A stretch of 64,000 nt of DNA from Streptomyces sp. STR69 (GCF_024519455.1 NZ_JALJRY010000004.1:372001-436000); one strand, 5' to 3'; numbered from the stretch's first letter, positions 17,575 through 26,756 are shown. A program made the numbers and translations. The notes: generated by a model from the letters alone, not told the origin.

Positions 17575-18773
17575 TCGTCTGGATCAACCCGTTCACCGGG
17601 CTGGCCGGAGACATGCTCCTGGCCGCCCTCATCGACGCCGGAGCACCGCTGGACGCGATCCGGGCCTCGATCGCCGCCACGGGGCTCACCGGTTGGGAAC
17701 TGACCGCCGAGCACGTCACCGACCACGGGCTGGCCGCCACCCGGATCCATGTGAACGTCACCGACCCGTGCACCGAGCGCCAGGCCGCCGAAGTCATCCA
17801 CCTCGCCTCCCGGGCCACCCCCGAACCTGTCGCCGCCCTCGCGGTCGCCGCCGTGACCGCCGTTGCCGAGGTGGAGGGCCGCCTGCACGGCGCCGACCCC
17901 GCCACCGTCCACCTCCACGAACTCGGCGGCCACGACACCCTGGTCGACATCGTCGGCGTCGCGGCCGCCCTGCATGCCCTGGGCGTCATCGACGTCTTCA
18001 GCGCACCGCTCCCGCTGGGCAGGGGGCGGGTGGCCTCGGCGCACGGAGTACTGCCCTGCCCGGCACCCGCCACGCTGGCGCTGCTCGCCGGAGCGGCTGT
18101 CATGGGAAGCGATCTGCCCGGCGAGACGGTGACGCCCACCGGCGCCGCACTGCTGCGCGCGCTCGGGGCGCGGTACGAACCGCCGCCATCCATGACCCTG
18201 GGCCGCACCGGGTACGGGGCGGGCACTCGCCGCCTGCCGGACCGGGCCAATGTCACGGCGGTGACCCTGGGAGTCCCCGCCCCGGCAGCTTCGAGCCAGG
18301 ACCCTCCGGCGGAAGACGTCGTCGTTCTCGAGACCAACCTCGACGACGTCACCGGCGAGATCCTCGGACACACCATCACCCGGGCGATGGAGTCCGGTGC
18401 TCTCGACGCCTGGGTGACGCCCGCCGTGATGAAAAAGAGCCGCCCCGCGCACGTGTTGCACATCCTGACCACCCGCCAGGACGAGCGTCGGATGCGCGAC
18501 CTCGTACTGTCGGAGACCGGCAGCCTCGGCATCCGCCGCGTCGCCGCCACCCGCACCGCGCTGCCGCGGGACTTCGAGACCGTGCACGTGGACGGCCACC
18601 CGGTTCGGATCAAGCACGGTCCGCACGGCGCCAAACCCGAACACGACGACCTCGCCGCCGTTGCCGCAGCCCTTGGCCTGCCCCTCCGGACCGTGGCGGC
18701 ACGCGCACTCGCGGAGAGCGGTCGGACCGCCGCCCCTCAGCACACCGACCTTCTCGCAGGAGGACAACCATGA
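17571..18773 (+). CDS. larC: LarC, nickel-insertion cyclometallase for the pincer cofactor
   Basis: 400 residues in one uninterrupted frame. The start INPFTGLAGDMLLAALIDAG is the family hallmark, followed by VHLHELGGHDTLVDIVG, TPTGAALLRALG, and the C-terminal domain with ETNLDDVTGEILG, the lysines of VMKKSRPAH, and KHGPHG. LarC inserts nickel into the bis-thiocarboxylate cofactor using CTP. In L. plantarum the gene is split into larC1/larC2 joined by frameshifting; here it is fused. The GTG start overlaps the larB stop (GTGA). Confidence 0.93.
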   Translation: MIVWINPFTGLAGDMLLAALIDAGAPLDAIRASIAATGLTGWELTAEHVTDHGLAATRIHVNVTDPCTERQAAEVIHLASRATPEPVAALAVAAVTAVAEVEGRLHGADPATVHLHELGGHDTLVDIVGVAAALHALGVIDVFSAPLPLGRGRVASAHGVLPCPAPATLALLAGAAVMGSDLPGETVTPTGAALLRALGARYEPPPSMTLGRTGYGAGTRRLPDRANVTAVTLGVPAPAASSQDPPAEDVVVLETNLDDVTGEILGHTITRAMESGALDAWVTPAVMKKSRPAHVLHILTTRQDERRMRDLVLSETGSLGIRRVAATRTALPRDFETVHVDGHPVRIKHGPHGAKPEHDDLAAVAAALGLPLRTVAARALAESGRTAAPQHTDLLAGGQP

Positions 18774-19645
18774 CCGTCCCAGACGAGGGAGCGGCCGCAC
18801 TCGCACACGCCGACGTCCTCGCCGACCGGCTTCTGGACCGCATGCGCGTCATCGGCGCCGTCGCCGTGGCCTATTCGGGCGGCGCGGACTCCGCCCTCGT
18901 GCTCGCCGCCGCCGTACGTGCCGTCGGCCCGGAGCGGGTTCTCGCCGTCACCGCCGTGTCGGAGAGCCTGGCCGCCGGTGAACTGCCGCATGCCCGCCGC
19001 CTGGCCACAGACCTCGGCGTCACTCACCTCACCCCGCGCACCAGCGAACTGACCCGTCCCGGCTACCGCGCCAACGGCCCCGACCGCTGCTACTTCTGCA
19101 AGTCCGAGGTCCTGGACACCATCACCGGGCTCGCCCACGACCACGGATACGAGCGGGTGGCCACCGGAACCAACGCGGACGACGCCCGGGACCCCCACCG
19201 CCCGGGCATCAGGGCCGGCCGGGAACGCGGCATCCACACCCCGCTCCTCGACACCGGCCTGACCAAGGCGGAGGTGCGCCTGCTGAGCAGCCACTGGTCA
19301 CTGCCGACCTGGAACAAACCCGCGACGCCCTGCCTGGCCAGCCGCATCCGCTACGGCATCGAGGTCACCCCGCACCGCCTGGCCCGCGTCGACCGAGCCG
19401 AGACCGCGGTGCGCGCGCTCCTGGCCGACGCCGGACTGACAGTGACCGACCTCCGGGTCCGCGACCTGGGAGACACCGCCCGCCTGGAAGTGGACGCCTC
19501 GCTCGTCGACCGGATCTCCGCGCTCCCCGGGCTCGCGGGGGCGCTGGCGGACGCAGGCTTCGCCGAACTGCCCCACCGGGTTGAGCCCTTCCGATCGGGA
19601 CGGCTCAACTCCGAGGCCTCAGGCCTTGGCGCGGCGCCCTGGTGA
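18770..19645 (+). CDS. larE: LarE, ATP-dependent sacrificial sulfur transferase
   Basis: 291 residues. The PP-loop is AYSGGADSALVL, which activates the cofactor carboxylate by adenylylation. C188 in ATPCLASRI matches the sacrificial cysteine (C176 in L. plantarum LarE) that donates sulfur and becomes dehydroalanine. A further RCYFCKSEV motif is conserved in the family. The ATG overlaps the larC stop, and this is the last gene of the operon. With larB and larC it completes cofactor synthesis. No nickel transporter gene is nearby. Confidence 0.93.
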   Translation: MTVPDEGAAALAHADVLADRLLDRMRVIGAVAVAYSGGADSALVLAAAVRAVGPERVLAVTAVSESLAAGELPHARRLATDLGVTHLTPRTSELTRPGYRANGPDRCYFCKSEVLDTITGLAHDHGYERVATGTNADDARDPHRPGIRAGRERGIHTPLLDTGLTKAEVRLLSSHWSLPTWNKPATPCLASRIRYGIEVTPHRLARVDRAETAVRALLADAGLTVTDLRVRDLGDTARLEVDASLVDRISALPGLAGALADAGFAELPHRVEPFRSGRLNSEASGLGAAPW

Positions 19646-19774
19646 ACAGCGCGATTCGAAAAACGGAGAAGCTGCCCGCGGCCGAGCAGACCGTCTGAAC
19701 CCCTGGGAACGACGAAGCCACCGTCCGGACCGCCCCGGTGCACGTCCCGGTGGCGGCTGACGAACCACAAACCG

Positions 19775-19791
19775 CGTCACTTTACGTGACG
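19775..19791. terminator. Small hairpin between larE and the convergent gene
   Basis: CGTCAC (19775-19780) and GTGACG (19786-19791) flank a five-base loop, 130 bp past the larE stop and 25 bp past the convergent gene's stop. The stem is short, so support is weak. Confidence 0.3.
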
Positions 19792-19815
19792 AGCCGGCTC
19801 CTCCGTAGACCACCG

Positions 19816-20889
19816 TCAGTTCTCGGGGTCAGTGGCGCCGCCAGGTCGGCCGAGCGCCCGCTGACGCAGATCCCCCTTCGACAGCAGCTCCCAGCAGAGA
19901 TCTCCGGAGGCAAGGGTCACCCTCCAGGAAGCGAAGGACACCGCCAACCGATCAAGCACAGGGGGCAGAGCAGCAGGAACAAGCCCACACTCACGTGCGA
20001 TCCGGTCCAGCTCGACGCACCCACGACCAGTCAAGGAGTCCGCGTGCGCCGCAAGACAGAGGGCGACCAACCGCAGAGACGGGTCACTGGTATCCACACA
20101 CCTGCCGCCGTCCGTACGCAGCGCCCAGTCAGCAGCGCGCCTACGGTCCGGCCGTGCCGGAGACTGGGCGAACAGCGCACCGTCGAGGATCTGGACGACC
20201 ATCCCCCTGGCCGCGCTCTCCGGCGCCGTCGGCATTCCCCGGAGCCACCGCTCTCGCTCAAGTTCGTCCCACGGGAGCGGATCACGATCGAGGCGAAGGC
20301 TGCGCAGGACGCCGGCCGACAAGCGAACCTGCCCTTCGGAGTCCATGCGCAGTGCGCACTGCATGGCGAGGAGCCTGGCCGCAGCTCCGACATGGGCGGG
20401 CAGGGCGGCAGCCAAGTAGCTGAGCATCTCTCGCACCCGAATCTGGTCACCCGGCCCTTTGGGACATCGTCTGCGTCGGCGCAACGTGAGGTCGGGCAAC
20501 GTCGCGGCCGCGCGCAGGACGGTTTCCGGAACCACGGCGGCCTGCTCCGTCACCGACGCGCAGGCCGTGCAGGCATCCGCGAGGCGCCAGAGCCGTCCAC
20601 CTCGCTCGCGGGCGAGAAGCAGACGGATGGGGCCGGCACAGCCTCGGTGACGGGGGTGCCAGCGGCAGCCACGCTCGTGACACTGACAGGTACGCAGGTG
20701 CGGCGGCAGAACGTCGCCGCGGGCATGTCCGGCAAGATGCTCAAGCACCGCGGAGCGCGCGGACACCCCAGCCAGCAGCACGCCTCGGTGATCGCACTGC
20801 CGACACACGAGCCGCGGCCCCCCGGAGCCGGGCCGCAACTCCACAGTCCAGGCACGCCGGGCTGCCGGGCGTGCTGTGCAGAGCCTCAT
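19816..20889 (-). CDS. Cys/His-rich conserved Streptomyces protein of unknown function
   Basis: 357 residues. The N-terminal third has several C-x(2)-C/H clusters that look zinc-binding: CRQCDH, CQCHERGCRWHPRH and ACTACA. A basic stretch (LRRRRRCP) and a mostly alpha-helical C-terminal region follow; the end (RIARECGLVPAALPPVLDRL) resembles a winged-helix segment. I recall similar uncharacterised proteins in other streptomycetes, often near mobile elements. ATG 20889 is preceded by AAGGAG 10 bases upstream; the GTG ten codons earlier has no such site. It sits between larE and an IS5 remnant. A nucleic-acid role is possible but unproved. Confidence 0.75.
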   Translation of the reverse strand: MRLCTARPAARRAWTVELRPGSGGPRLVCRQCDHRGVLLAGVSARSAVLEHLAGHARGDVLPPHLRTCQCHERGCRWHPRHRGCAGPIRLLLARERGGRLWRLADACTACASVTEQAAVVPETVLRAAATLPDLTLRRRRRCPKGPGDQIRVREMLSYLAAALPAHVGAAARLLAMQCALRMDSEGQVRLSAGVLRSLRLDRDPLPWDELERERWLRGMPTAPESAARGMVVQILDGALFAQSPARPDRRRAADWALRTDGGRCVDTSDPSLRLVALCLAAHADSLTGRGCVELDRIARECGLVPAALPPVLDRLAVSFASWRVTLASGDLCWELLSKGDLRQRALGRPGGATDPEN

Positions 20890-20960
20890 GGGCGCGCGCT
20901 CCTTCCGATTCCATCCCACACCTCGGAGATCAAGAACGACCTAACGGAGTCCTACTAAGC

Positions 20961-21300
20961 GGCTGTCCCGTAATGATCAGCGGTGAAACGGGGGCGTGGT
21001 CGCGTGGGGTGCGGGCACCTGCGTCATCCGGCGAGGGTGAGGTTGTGCAGACGGGCGATACCACTGGATCTTCCAGTCCTTCTTCCGGGCACGGACGTGC
21101 TCGACGCGAGCGCGGACTTCGCGGTGAGAGACGTCGTTCCTCCTTCCAGGCCAGGAGTCCAGCCTGGCCGGGTTCGCGGCGATGCGGGATGACCAGCCCG
21201 GTGCCCTGGTAACCGTGGTCCGCGATGACCGTTGTCCCGCCGACGGCGTCCTTCGTGCTCGACAGTGCCCACACCATGCAATCGTTGCGCTGAAGCCGCT
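20961..21300 (-). pseudogene. IS5-family transposase remnant, frameshifted, with one terminal-repeat-like end
   Basis: Three minus-strand frames together give the C-terminal part of an IS5-type DDE transposase: DAVGGTTVIADHGYQGTG and LVIPHRREPGQA (DDE aspartate), then RARVEHVRARKKDWKIQW (DDE glutamate), then GIARLHNLTLAG ending at a stop at 21024. Frameshifts separate them, so it is dead. GGCTGTCCCGTAATGATC (20961-20978), about 45 bp beyond the stop, looks like the element's terminal inverted repeat. The N-terminal half and the other end are missing. It marks the right flank of the fucose/lar module. Confidence 0.65.
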
Positions 21301-21486
21301 GCCACTCAATAAGGGCTGGTCAGGCCCACTCTCATTTACAACTCCACACATCCGAGCTACTGCGATGACTGTGAAAGTGATAGTGCGCAGGTCAGAGGCC
21401 TTGTGAACTCTCACTTTCAGCGGCGGCTCTCAACCGCGAGGACGGTGCGCCGTGGCGGACCGGGGACACCACTCCTTCAGGAGTGC

Positions 21487-21840
21487 TTACTGACGCCGTT
21501 GCCCGAGGATGCAGAACTCGTTGCCCTCGGGGTCCGCCAGGACGACCCACGACTGTTCGCCCTGGCCGATGTCGACACGCTGTGCGCCGTGCGCCACCAG
21601 TCGGGCCACCTCGGCGTCCTGGTCGTCGGGCCTGAAGTCGAGGTGCAGTCGGCTCTTGGACTTCTTGCTCTCGGCGAGCCGCACGAAGTCGATCCCCGGC
21701 AGGCGGTCCGGCGCCGGACGGATCTCGAACTCGTCGTCGGAGGAGTGGACCACCACCCAGCCGAGAGCCGTGGCCCACCACTGGCCCAGGGCCGCCGGGT
21801 CCTCCGAGTGCACGATTACCTGTTCCCATTCCAAGGTCAT
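21487..21840 (-). CDS. VOC-superfamily (glyoxalase-like) protein
   Basis: 117 residues, a single VOC domain with two beta-alpha-beta-beta-beta modules: WEQVIVHSEDPAALGQWW at the start and WVVLADPEGNEFCIL at the end. Such proteins bind a metal or a hydrophobic ligand and include dioxygenases, isomerases and antibiotic-binding proteins. It is monocistronic between the IS5 remnant and the ABC transporter operon, and nothing in context fixes its role. Confidence 0.85.
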   Translation of the reverse strand: MTLEWEQVIVHSEDPAALGQWWATALGWVVVHSSDDEFEIRPAPDRLPGIDFVRLAESKKSKSRLHLDFRPDDQDAEVARLVAHGAQRVDIGQGEQSWVVLADPEGNEFCILGQRRQ

Positions 21841-21889
21841 CCGCAGAGCTTAGACCGGCCGGAGCCCCGGAAAACAGGTGCTCAGGGCG

Positions 21890-22705
21890 TCAGACCCGGC
21901 TGGCGGTGGCCGTGTCGGCGGACAGCCGCTGTGCGACGTAGATCGGGAGGACCGAGAGGAGGACGAGCACCGCGGCCACCACGTTGACGACCGGCGCCTG
22001 TTGGGGCCGGGTCATGTTGTTGAAGATCCAGATCGGGAGGGTCTCGATGCCGGGTCCGGCGGTGAAGGTGGTCACCACGATCTCGTCGAAGGACAGCGCG
22101 AACGCGAGCAGTCCGCCGGCCAGGAGCGCCGAGCGCACCAGCGGGAAGGTGACGTCGACGAAGGCGCGGAAGCTGTCGGCGCCCAGGTCCATCGCGGCTT
22201 CCTCGTACGACCCGGAGGTGCGCCTGAGGCGGGCGACGACGTTGTTGAAGACGACGACGATGCAGAAGGTGGCGTGCCCGACGATCACCGTGAACAGGCC
22301 GAGGCCCACGCCGAGCGGCTCAAGTACCGTGCTGAACGCCGAGTTGAGGGCGATGCCCGTGACGATGCCGGGCAGTGCGATCGGCAGCACGACCACGAAG
22401 GAGATGGCGCCGCGGCCGAAGAAGCGGTACCGGGCGACCGCGAAGGCGATCAGGGTGCCGAGCACCAGGGCGATGGCGGTGGCACCGAGGCCGGCCTTCA
22501 CCGAGACCCAGAGCGCCGCGCGGGCACCGGAGTTCTGCCAGGCGACGGACCACCAGTGCAGGGTCAGGCTCGACGGCGGCCAGCTCGCGCTGCGGTCCGG
22601 GTTCAGGGAGTTGACGAGGACGAGCAGGAGCGGGACGTAGATCACCGCGAAGCCGAACCCGGCGGCCACGCGCAGGGCGATGCGCGCGGAACGGGAGAGT
22701 TGCAC
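21890..22705 (-). CDS. ABC transporter permease, polyamine/putrescine type (PotC-like)
   Basis: 271 residues with about six membrane helices. The EAA loop that contacts the ATPase is EEAAMDLGADSFRAFVDVTFP. This is the second permease of the operon and lies 11 bp after the first. Last gene of a four-gene minus-strand operon in the order ATPase, binding protein, permease, permease. By family it imports spermidine/putrescine or a related small cationic or amino acid-like solute. Confidence 0.9.
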   Translation of the reverse strand: MQLSRSARIALRVAAGFGFAVIYVPLLLVLVNSLNPDRSASWPPSSLTLHWWSVAWQNSGARAALWVSVKAGLGATAIALVLGTLIAFAVARYRFFGRGAISFVVVLPIALPGIVTGIALNSAFSTVLEPLGVGLGLFTVIVGHATFCIVVVFNNVVARLRRTSGSYEEAAMDLGADSFRAFVDVTFPLVRSALLAGGLLAFALSFDEIVVTTFTAGPGIETLPIWIFNNMTRPQQAPVVNVVAAVLVLLSVLPIYVAQRLSADTATASRV

Positions 22706-22716
22706 GACGGGCTCCT

Positions 22717-23580
22717 CTACAGACTGCTCAACGCGCCCGTGCGGCGCATCGCGAGCAGATACACGACGATCACGACGACGGGGACGGTGCCGAGGGCGGC
22801 GGCCATGGGCAGGTTGAGTTCGATGTTGGAGTAGACGAGGTTGCCGATGAGCTGGGTCTTGCCGCCGACGATCTGCACGGTGATGTAGTCGCCGAGGCTG
22901 AGCGAGAAGGTGAAGATCGACCCGGCGGCGACGGACGGCAGCACCATCGGCAGCACGACCGACCGGAAGGTGCGCCCGGTCCGCGCGCCCAAGTCGGCCG
23001 ACGCGTCAAGGAGGTTGGCGGGCAGCTGCTCCAGCGCGGTGTGGATCGGCAGGACCATGTAGGGCAGCCAGAGGTAGGTCAGAGTGAGGACGGCGGCGGG
23101 GAGTCCGAACCCCGGGCCGCTGAGCCCGAACGGCTTCAACATCCAGTCGGCCAGGCCGCCTTGGGACAGGATGAGCCGCCACGCGTACACCTTGACCAGG
23201 TAACTGGCCCACAGCGGGGTCAGGATGGCGACCACTAGCAGCGGGCGCCACTTGGGCTTGGCGACACGGGCCGTGTAGAAGGCGAGCGGGAACGCGATCA
23301 CCGCGCACAGGACCGTGACCGAGAGCGCGACGCCGATGCTGCGCAGGATGACCTGGCGGTACACGGGCACCGTGAACAGCTCGTGGAAGTTGTCGGTCGA
23401 CCAGACCTTCACGACCTCGGAGGTGAAGGAGTCCGTCGTCCAGAACGCGGAGACGAACAGCACGCTCAGCGAACCGAGATAGAGCACGGCCAGCCACAGC
23501 AGGGGTGCGGTGAGCAGCAGGGAGAGCCGCAGCCGGGGGCGCCGGTACAGCGCCCCCGCGGTCCGGTTCAGCAGGGACAT
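22717..23580 (-). CDS. ABC transporter permease, polyamine/putrescine type (PotB-like)
   Basis: 287 residues with six predicted membrane helices and the EAA-like loop DASADLGARTGRTFRSVVLP. It starts three bases after the stop of the binding-protein gene, so translation is coupled. It pairs with the PotC-like permease to form the membrane channel. The substrate is inferred from the binding protein. Confidence 0.9.
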   Translation of the reverse strand: MSLLNRTAGALYRRPRLRLSLLLTAPLLWLAVLYLGSLSVLFVSAFWTTDSFTSEVVKVWSTDNFHELFTVPVYRQVILRSIGVALSVTVLCAVIAFPLAFYTARVAKPKWRPLLVVAILTPLWASYLVKVYAWRLILSQGGLADWMLKPFGLSGPGFGLPAAVLTLTYLWLPYMVLPIHTALEQLPANLLDASADLGARTGRTFRSVVLPMVLPSVAAGSIFTFSLSLGDYITVQIVGGKTQLIGNLVYSNIELNLPMAAALGTVPVVVIVVYLLAMRRTGALSSL

Positions 23581-23583
23581 GTC

Positions 23584-24789
23584 TCAGCCCTTGATCTCGG
23601 TCCAGGCCTGTACCCACTTGGCGTACGGCACGCACTTGACGTCGGAGCGGCCGTCGAGGCACTGCTCGATGGGCGTGTTCCAGAAGGCGATGTTCTTCCA
23701 GTACGCGGTGTCGGCGGCGTGGTAGGTGGTGCAGAAGTTCTTGTCGCTGGTCTCCTCGCAGGCCTTGGAGTTGGCGGGGGCCTCGCCGAAGTACTCGGCG
23801 ACCTGGGCGTTGACCTTCGGTGAGACGATCCAGTTGAGCCACTTGTAGGCGCAGTTGGGGTGCTTGGCCTTGGCGGAGATCATCCAGGTGTCGGACCAGC
23901 CGGTCGAACCCTCCTTGGGCACGAAGGCCTTGATCCTGGCGCCCTCGTCGGCGGTGAGGTTGGCGATGACCTGCCAGGTGGTGCCGACGACGGAGTCGCC
24001 GCTCTTGAAGGCGGAGATCTCCTTGAGGTAGTCGCTCCAGTACTCGCCGATGTCCGCGTTCTGCTTCTTCAGCAGGGCGACGGCGGCGTCGAACTGGGTC
24101 TGGTCGAGCGCGTAGGGGTCCTTGATCTTCAACTCGGGCTTGGTGGCCTTGAGATAGAGGGCCGCGTCGGCGATGTAGATCGGCGAGTCGTACGCGGTGA
24201 CATGGCCCTTGTACTTGGAGGCGTCGTCGAAGACCGCGGCCCAGGAGGTCGGGGCGGGCGTGACCTTCTGGGTGTTGTACATCAGCAGGTTGGCGCCGCG
24301 GCCGTGCGGGATGCCGTAGGCCTTGCCCTTGACCGAGTTCCAGGCCTGGAGCTTCAAGTCCGGGAAGATGTCCTTGTAGTTGGGGACCAGACTCGTGTTG
24401 ACGGGGGCCGCGTCGCCGGAGGCTATGAGGCGCAGGGAGGCGTCGCCGGAGGCGGAGACGGCGTCGTACTCGCCGGTCTTCATCAGTTTGACCATCTCGT
24501 CGGAGCTGGCGGCGACCTTGGAGTTGACCTGGCAGCCCGTCTGCTTCTCGAAGTCGCCGACCCAGTTGACCTTGGGGTCGTTGGAGCCGTCCTCGACATA
24601 GCCGGCCCAGGCGATCAGATTGACCTCGCCCTCGCTCTTGCCGAGCTTCGACTGGGCTTTGAGGTCAGGGGGGTTGAGGCCGCCGCCCGACGAGTTGCTG
24701 CCGGAGGAGCCGCAGGCGGTGGCGGCGAGCAGGACGGCGGCACAGGCCGTCACCTGGAGGGTTCGGGTGAGACGCACGGCGTTCTCCAT
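23584..24789 (-). CDS. ABC transporter substrate-binding lipoprotein, polyamine type (PotD/PotF-like)
   Basis: 401 residues. The N-terminus has a lipoprotein signal peptide ending at LAATAC-GSSG, so the mature protein is lipid-anchored outside the membrane. The body follows the polyamine-binding family: NLIAWAGYVEDG, TGCQVNSKVAASSDEMV, GIPHGRGANLLMYNT, and a C-terminal NCAYKWLNWIVSPK region. Ligand identity (putrescine, spermidine or a related amine) cannot be decided without comparing pocket residues. It lies 33 bp after the ATPase gene. Confidence 0.88.
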   Translation of the reverse strand: MENAVRLTRTLQVTACAAVLLAATACGSSGSNSSGGGLNPPDLKAQSKLGKSEGEVNLIAWAGYVEDGSNDPKVNWVGDFEKQTGCQVNSKVAASSDEMVKLMKTGEYDAVSASGDASLRLIASGDAAPVNTSLVPNYKDIFPDLKLQAWNSVKGKAYGIPHGRGANLLMYNTQKVTPAPTSWAAVFDDASKYKGHVTAYDSPIYIADAALYLKATKPELKIKDPYALDQTQFDAAVALLKKQNADIGEYWSDYLKEISAFKSGDSVVGTTWQVIANLTADEGARIKAFVPKEGSTGWSDTWMISAKAKHPNCAYKWLNWIVSPKVNAQVAEYFGEAPANSKACEETSDKNFCTTYHAADTAYWKNIAFWNTPIEQCLDGRSDVKCVPYAKWVQAWTEIKG

Positions 24790-24822
24790 GGGTGAAGGAG
24801 ATGGGTGAAGGAGCGAGCGGGG

Positions 24823-25860
24823 TCAGCGGGGGTCGGGGACGTGCACCGTGTGGCGTCGGTGCCATTGCAGTAGCACCCGGCTGCCGCGGTAGGCGGCCAC
24901 GTCCTCGGCGGAGGTCTCCAGGTTCTGCTGGAGGGCGGTGAGCCGGCCGCCGGCGTCGAGGTCGACGAGGAAGCGGGTGGAGTCCCCGAGGTAGACGACC
25001 TCGGCGACGGTGCCGGCGGCGCTCTCGTGGTCCGGTTCGCCGGTCTCGGCGGAGTCCTTGAGGACGCGGATCTTCTCGGGCCGGATGCTGTAGGTGCCGG
25101 TGGTGCCGACGATGCGCTCGGCCGCCTCGCCCGCCAGCAGGTTGGAGGTGCCGACGAAGGACGCGACGAACGGGGTCGCGGGACGCTCGTAGACCTCGGC
25201 GGGGGTGCCGACCTGCTGGATGCGGCCCTGGTCGAAGACGGCGATGCGGTCGCTCATCGTCAGGGCCTCCTCCTGGTCGTGGGTGACGAAGACGAAGGTG
25301 ATGCCCACCTCCCGCTGGAGCGCCTTGAGTTCGACCTGCATCTGCTCGCGCAGTTTCAGGTCGAGGGCGCCGAGCGGTTCGTCGAGCAGCAGCAGACGGG
25401 GGCGGCCGACGAGGGCGCGGGCGAGGGCGACGCGTTGCCGCTGGCCGCCGGAGAGTTGGGCGGGCCGGCGGTTGCCGTAGCCCTCGAGTCGTACTTCGGC
25501 GAGGGCTGTCCGGGCGCGGACCAGTCGTTCGGCCTTGGCGACCTTGCGGACTTTGAGGCCATAGGCGACGTTCTGCTCGACAGTCATGTGCGGGAAGAGG
25601 GCGTAGTCCTGGAAGACGGTGTGGACGTCGCGCTCGAAGGGGGCGAGGCCGGTGACGTCCTGGCCGGCGAGTTCGATGGTGCCGCCGGTGGGGCTCTCGA
25701 AGCCGGCGATCATACGGAGCACGGTCGTCTTGCCCGAGCCGGACGGGCCGAGCATCGAGAAGAACTCGCCGTCCCTGATCTCCAGGTCGACGCCGGCCAC
25801 GGCGGTCGTCTCGCCGAACGACTTCCGCAGATCCCGCAGCCGGATCGCAATCCCCTCCAT
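24823..25860 (-). CDS. ABC transporter ATP-binding protein, polyamine type (PotA-like)
   Basis: 345 residues. Walker A is GPSGSGKTT, the Q-loop is [10 protein letters not shown], the signature is LSGGQRQR, Walker B is RLLLLDEP, and the switch histidine is in [11 protein letters not shown]-terminal TOBE-type domain (about 245-345) regulates transport. ATG 25860 follows AAAGG and aligns with the family; an in-frame ATG 54 bases upstream would add a non-conserved leader. It is the first gene of the transporter operon, divergent from a GntR regulator. Confidence 0.92.
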   Translation of the reverse strand: MEGIAIRLRDLRKSFGETTAVAGVDLEIRDGEFFSMLGPSGSGKTTVLRMIAGFESPTGGTIELAGQDVTGLAPFERDVHTVFQDYALFPHMTVEQNVAYGLKVRKVAKAERLVRARTALAEVRLEGYGNRRPAQLSGGQRQRVALARALVGRPRLLLLDEPLGALDLKLREQMQVELKALQREVGITFVFVTHDQEEALTMSDRIAVFDQGRIQQVGTPAEVYERPATPFVASFVGTSNLLAGEAAERIVGTTGTYSIRPEKIRVLKDSAETGEPDHESAAGTVAEVVYLGDSTRFLVDLDAGGRLTALQQNLETSAEDVAAYRGSRVLLQWHRRHTVHVPDPR

Positions 25861-25920
25861 GGGCGGGAACCTTTCTGGTGCTCTGTGACGTTGCACGGAA
25901 ACATATGAAGTCATAGTTCA

Positions 25921-25956
25921 AAGCTCAAGGCCCCCTTAGGGTAAAGCTTGAGTCAA
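25921..25956. promoter_or_regulatory. Candidate operator between PotA-like gene and GntR regulator
   Basis: CTCAAG (25924-25929) and CTTGAG (25947-25952) form an inverted repeat in the 104-bp divergent spacer, and the near-palindrome TTGAGTCAA overlaps the second arm. The position suits an operator of the adjacent GntR-type regulator, but the repeat is short. Confidence 0.3.
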
Positions 25957-25964
25957 CGTGCAAG

Positions 25965-26717
25965 GTGGTGGCCGTGAACCAGCAGCAGCACCTCAACGGC
26001 GGCGCCCGAAAAGCCGTCTTCGCCCCGGTCGACAACCGGGCGCGGGTCGACGCCGTCGTCAGCCGGCTCGGGGACGCCATCGAACTCGGACTGCTCGCCG
26101 ACGGCGAGCAGCTGCCGGGCGAGAGCGAGCTCGCCGGGCAGCTCGGTGTGTCCACGGTGACCCTGCGGGAGGCACTGATGGCGCTGCGGCAGCAGGGGCT
26201 GGTCACCACCCGGCGCGGGCGCGGCGGCGGCAGCTTCGTGTCGCTGCCCGAAGTGCCGGGCGAGGAGCGGCTGAAGGTCCGGCTGCGCGGCTGGAGCACC
26301 GAGGAGCTGCGTGACCTCGGCGACCACTGGGCCGCTCTGTCCGGCACCGCGGCCCGGCTCGCCGCGGAGCGCACCGAGCCCGAGGATCTCGTACAACTTC
26401 GGCGTACGGCCGTGGAGTTGACGCACGCCGAGGATGCGGCGGCGCGCGGCCGGGTGTACGGCCGGTTCCATGTCGAGCTGGCCGCCGCCGCGCAGTCGGC
26501 CCGGCTCACCCGGGAACAGGTGGCGTTGCAGACCGAGGTCGGGGCGCTGCTGTGTCTCGTGCTCGGCAGCGACGAATATCGTGAGGAAGCCGCAGACCGT
26601 CACCGCTCCGTAATCTCGGCCGTGCAAGATGGGGCCCACGATTCGGCCAGGGAGCTGGCCGAGCGGTGCGTGCAGGAATCGACGGCGCGGCTGATCGCCG
26701 AGCGGCTGGCCCTGTAG
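25965..26717 (+). CDS. FadR-subfamily GntR regulator next to the polyamine-type transporter
   Basis: 250 residues. The winged helix spans LLADGEQLPGESELAGQLG and STVTLREALMALRQQG with a glycine-rich wing (RRGRGGGSFV). The C-terminal all-helical FCD-type domain includes FHVELAAAAQSARL and a late RHRSVISAVQDG histidine. Start is uncertain: GTG 25965 opens the frame, but AAGG at 25962-25965 is better spaced for the GTG at 25974. It is divergent from the transporter operon, which it probably represses, and 39 bp ahead of the cache-domain gene. Confidence 0.88.
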   Translation: MVAVNQQQHLNGGARKAVFAPVDNRARVDAVVSRLGDAIELGLLADGEQLPGESELAGQLGVSTVTLREALMALRQQGLVTTRRGRGGGSFVSLPEVPGEERLKVRLRGWSTEELRDLGDHWAALSGTAARLAAERTEPEDLVQLRRTAVELTHAEDAAARGRVYGRFHVELAAAAQSARLTREQVALQTEVGALLCLVLGSDEYREEAADRHRSVISAVQDGAHDSARELAERCVQESTARLIAERLAL

Positions 26718-26756
26718 CCGTCGCCGCGTCCGCTCCCCGTCTGCTGGAGGGCACGC

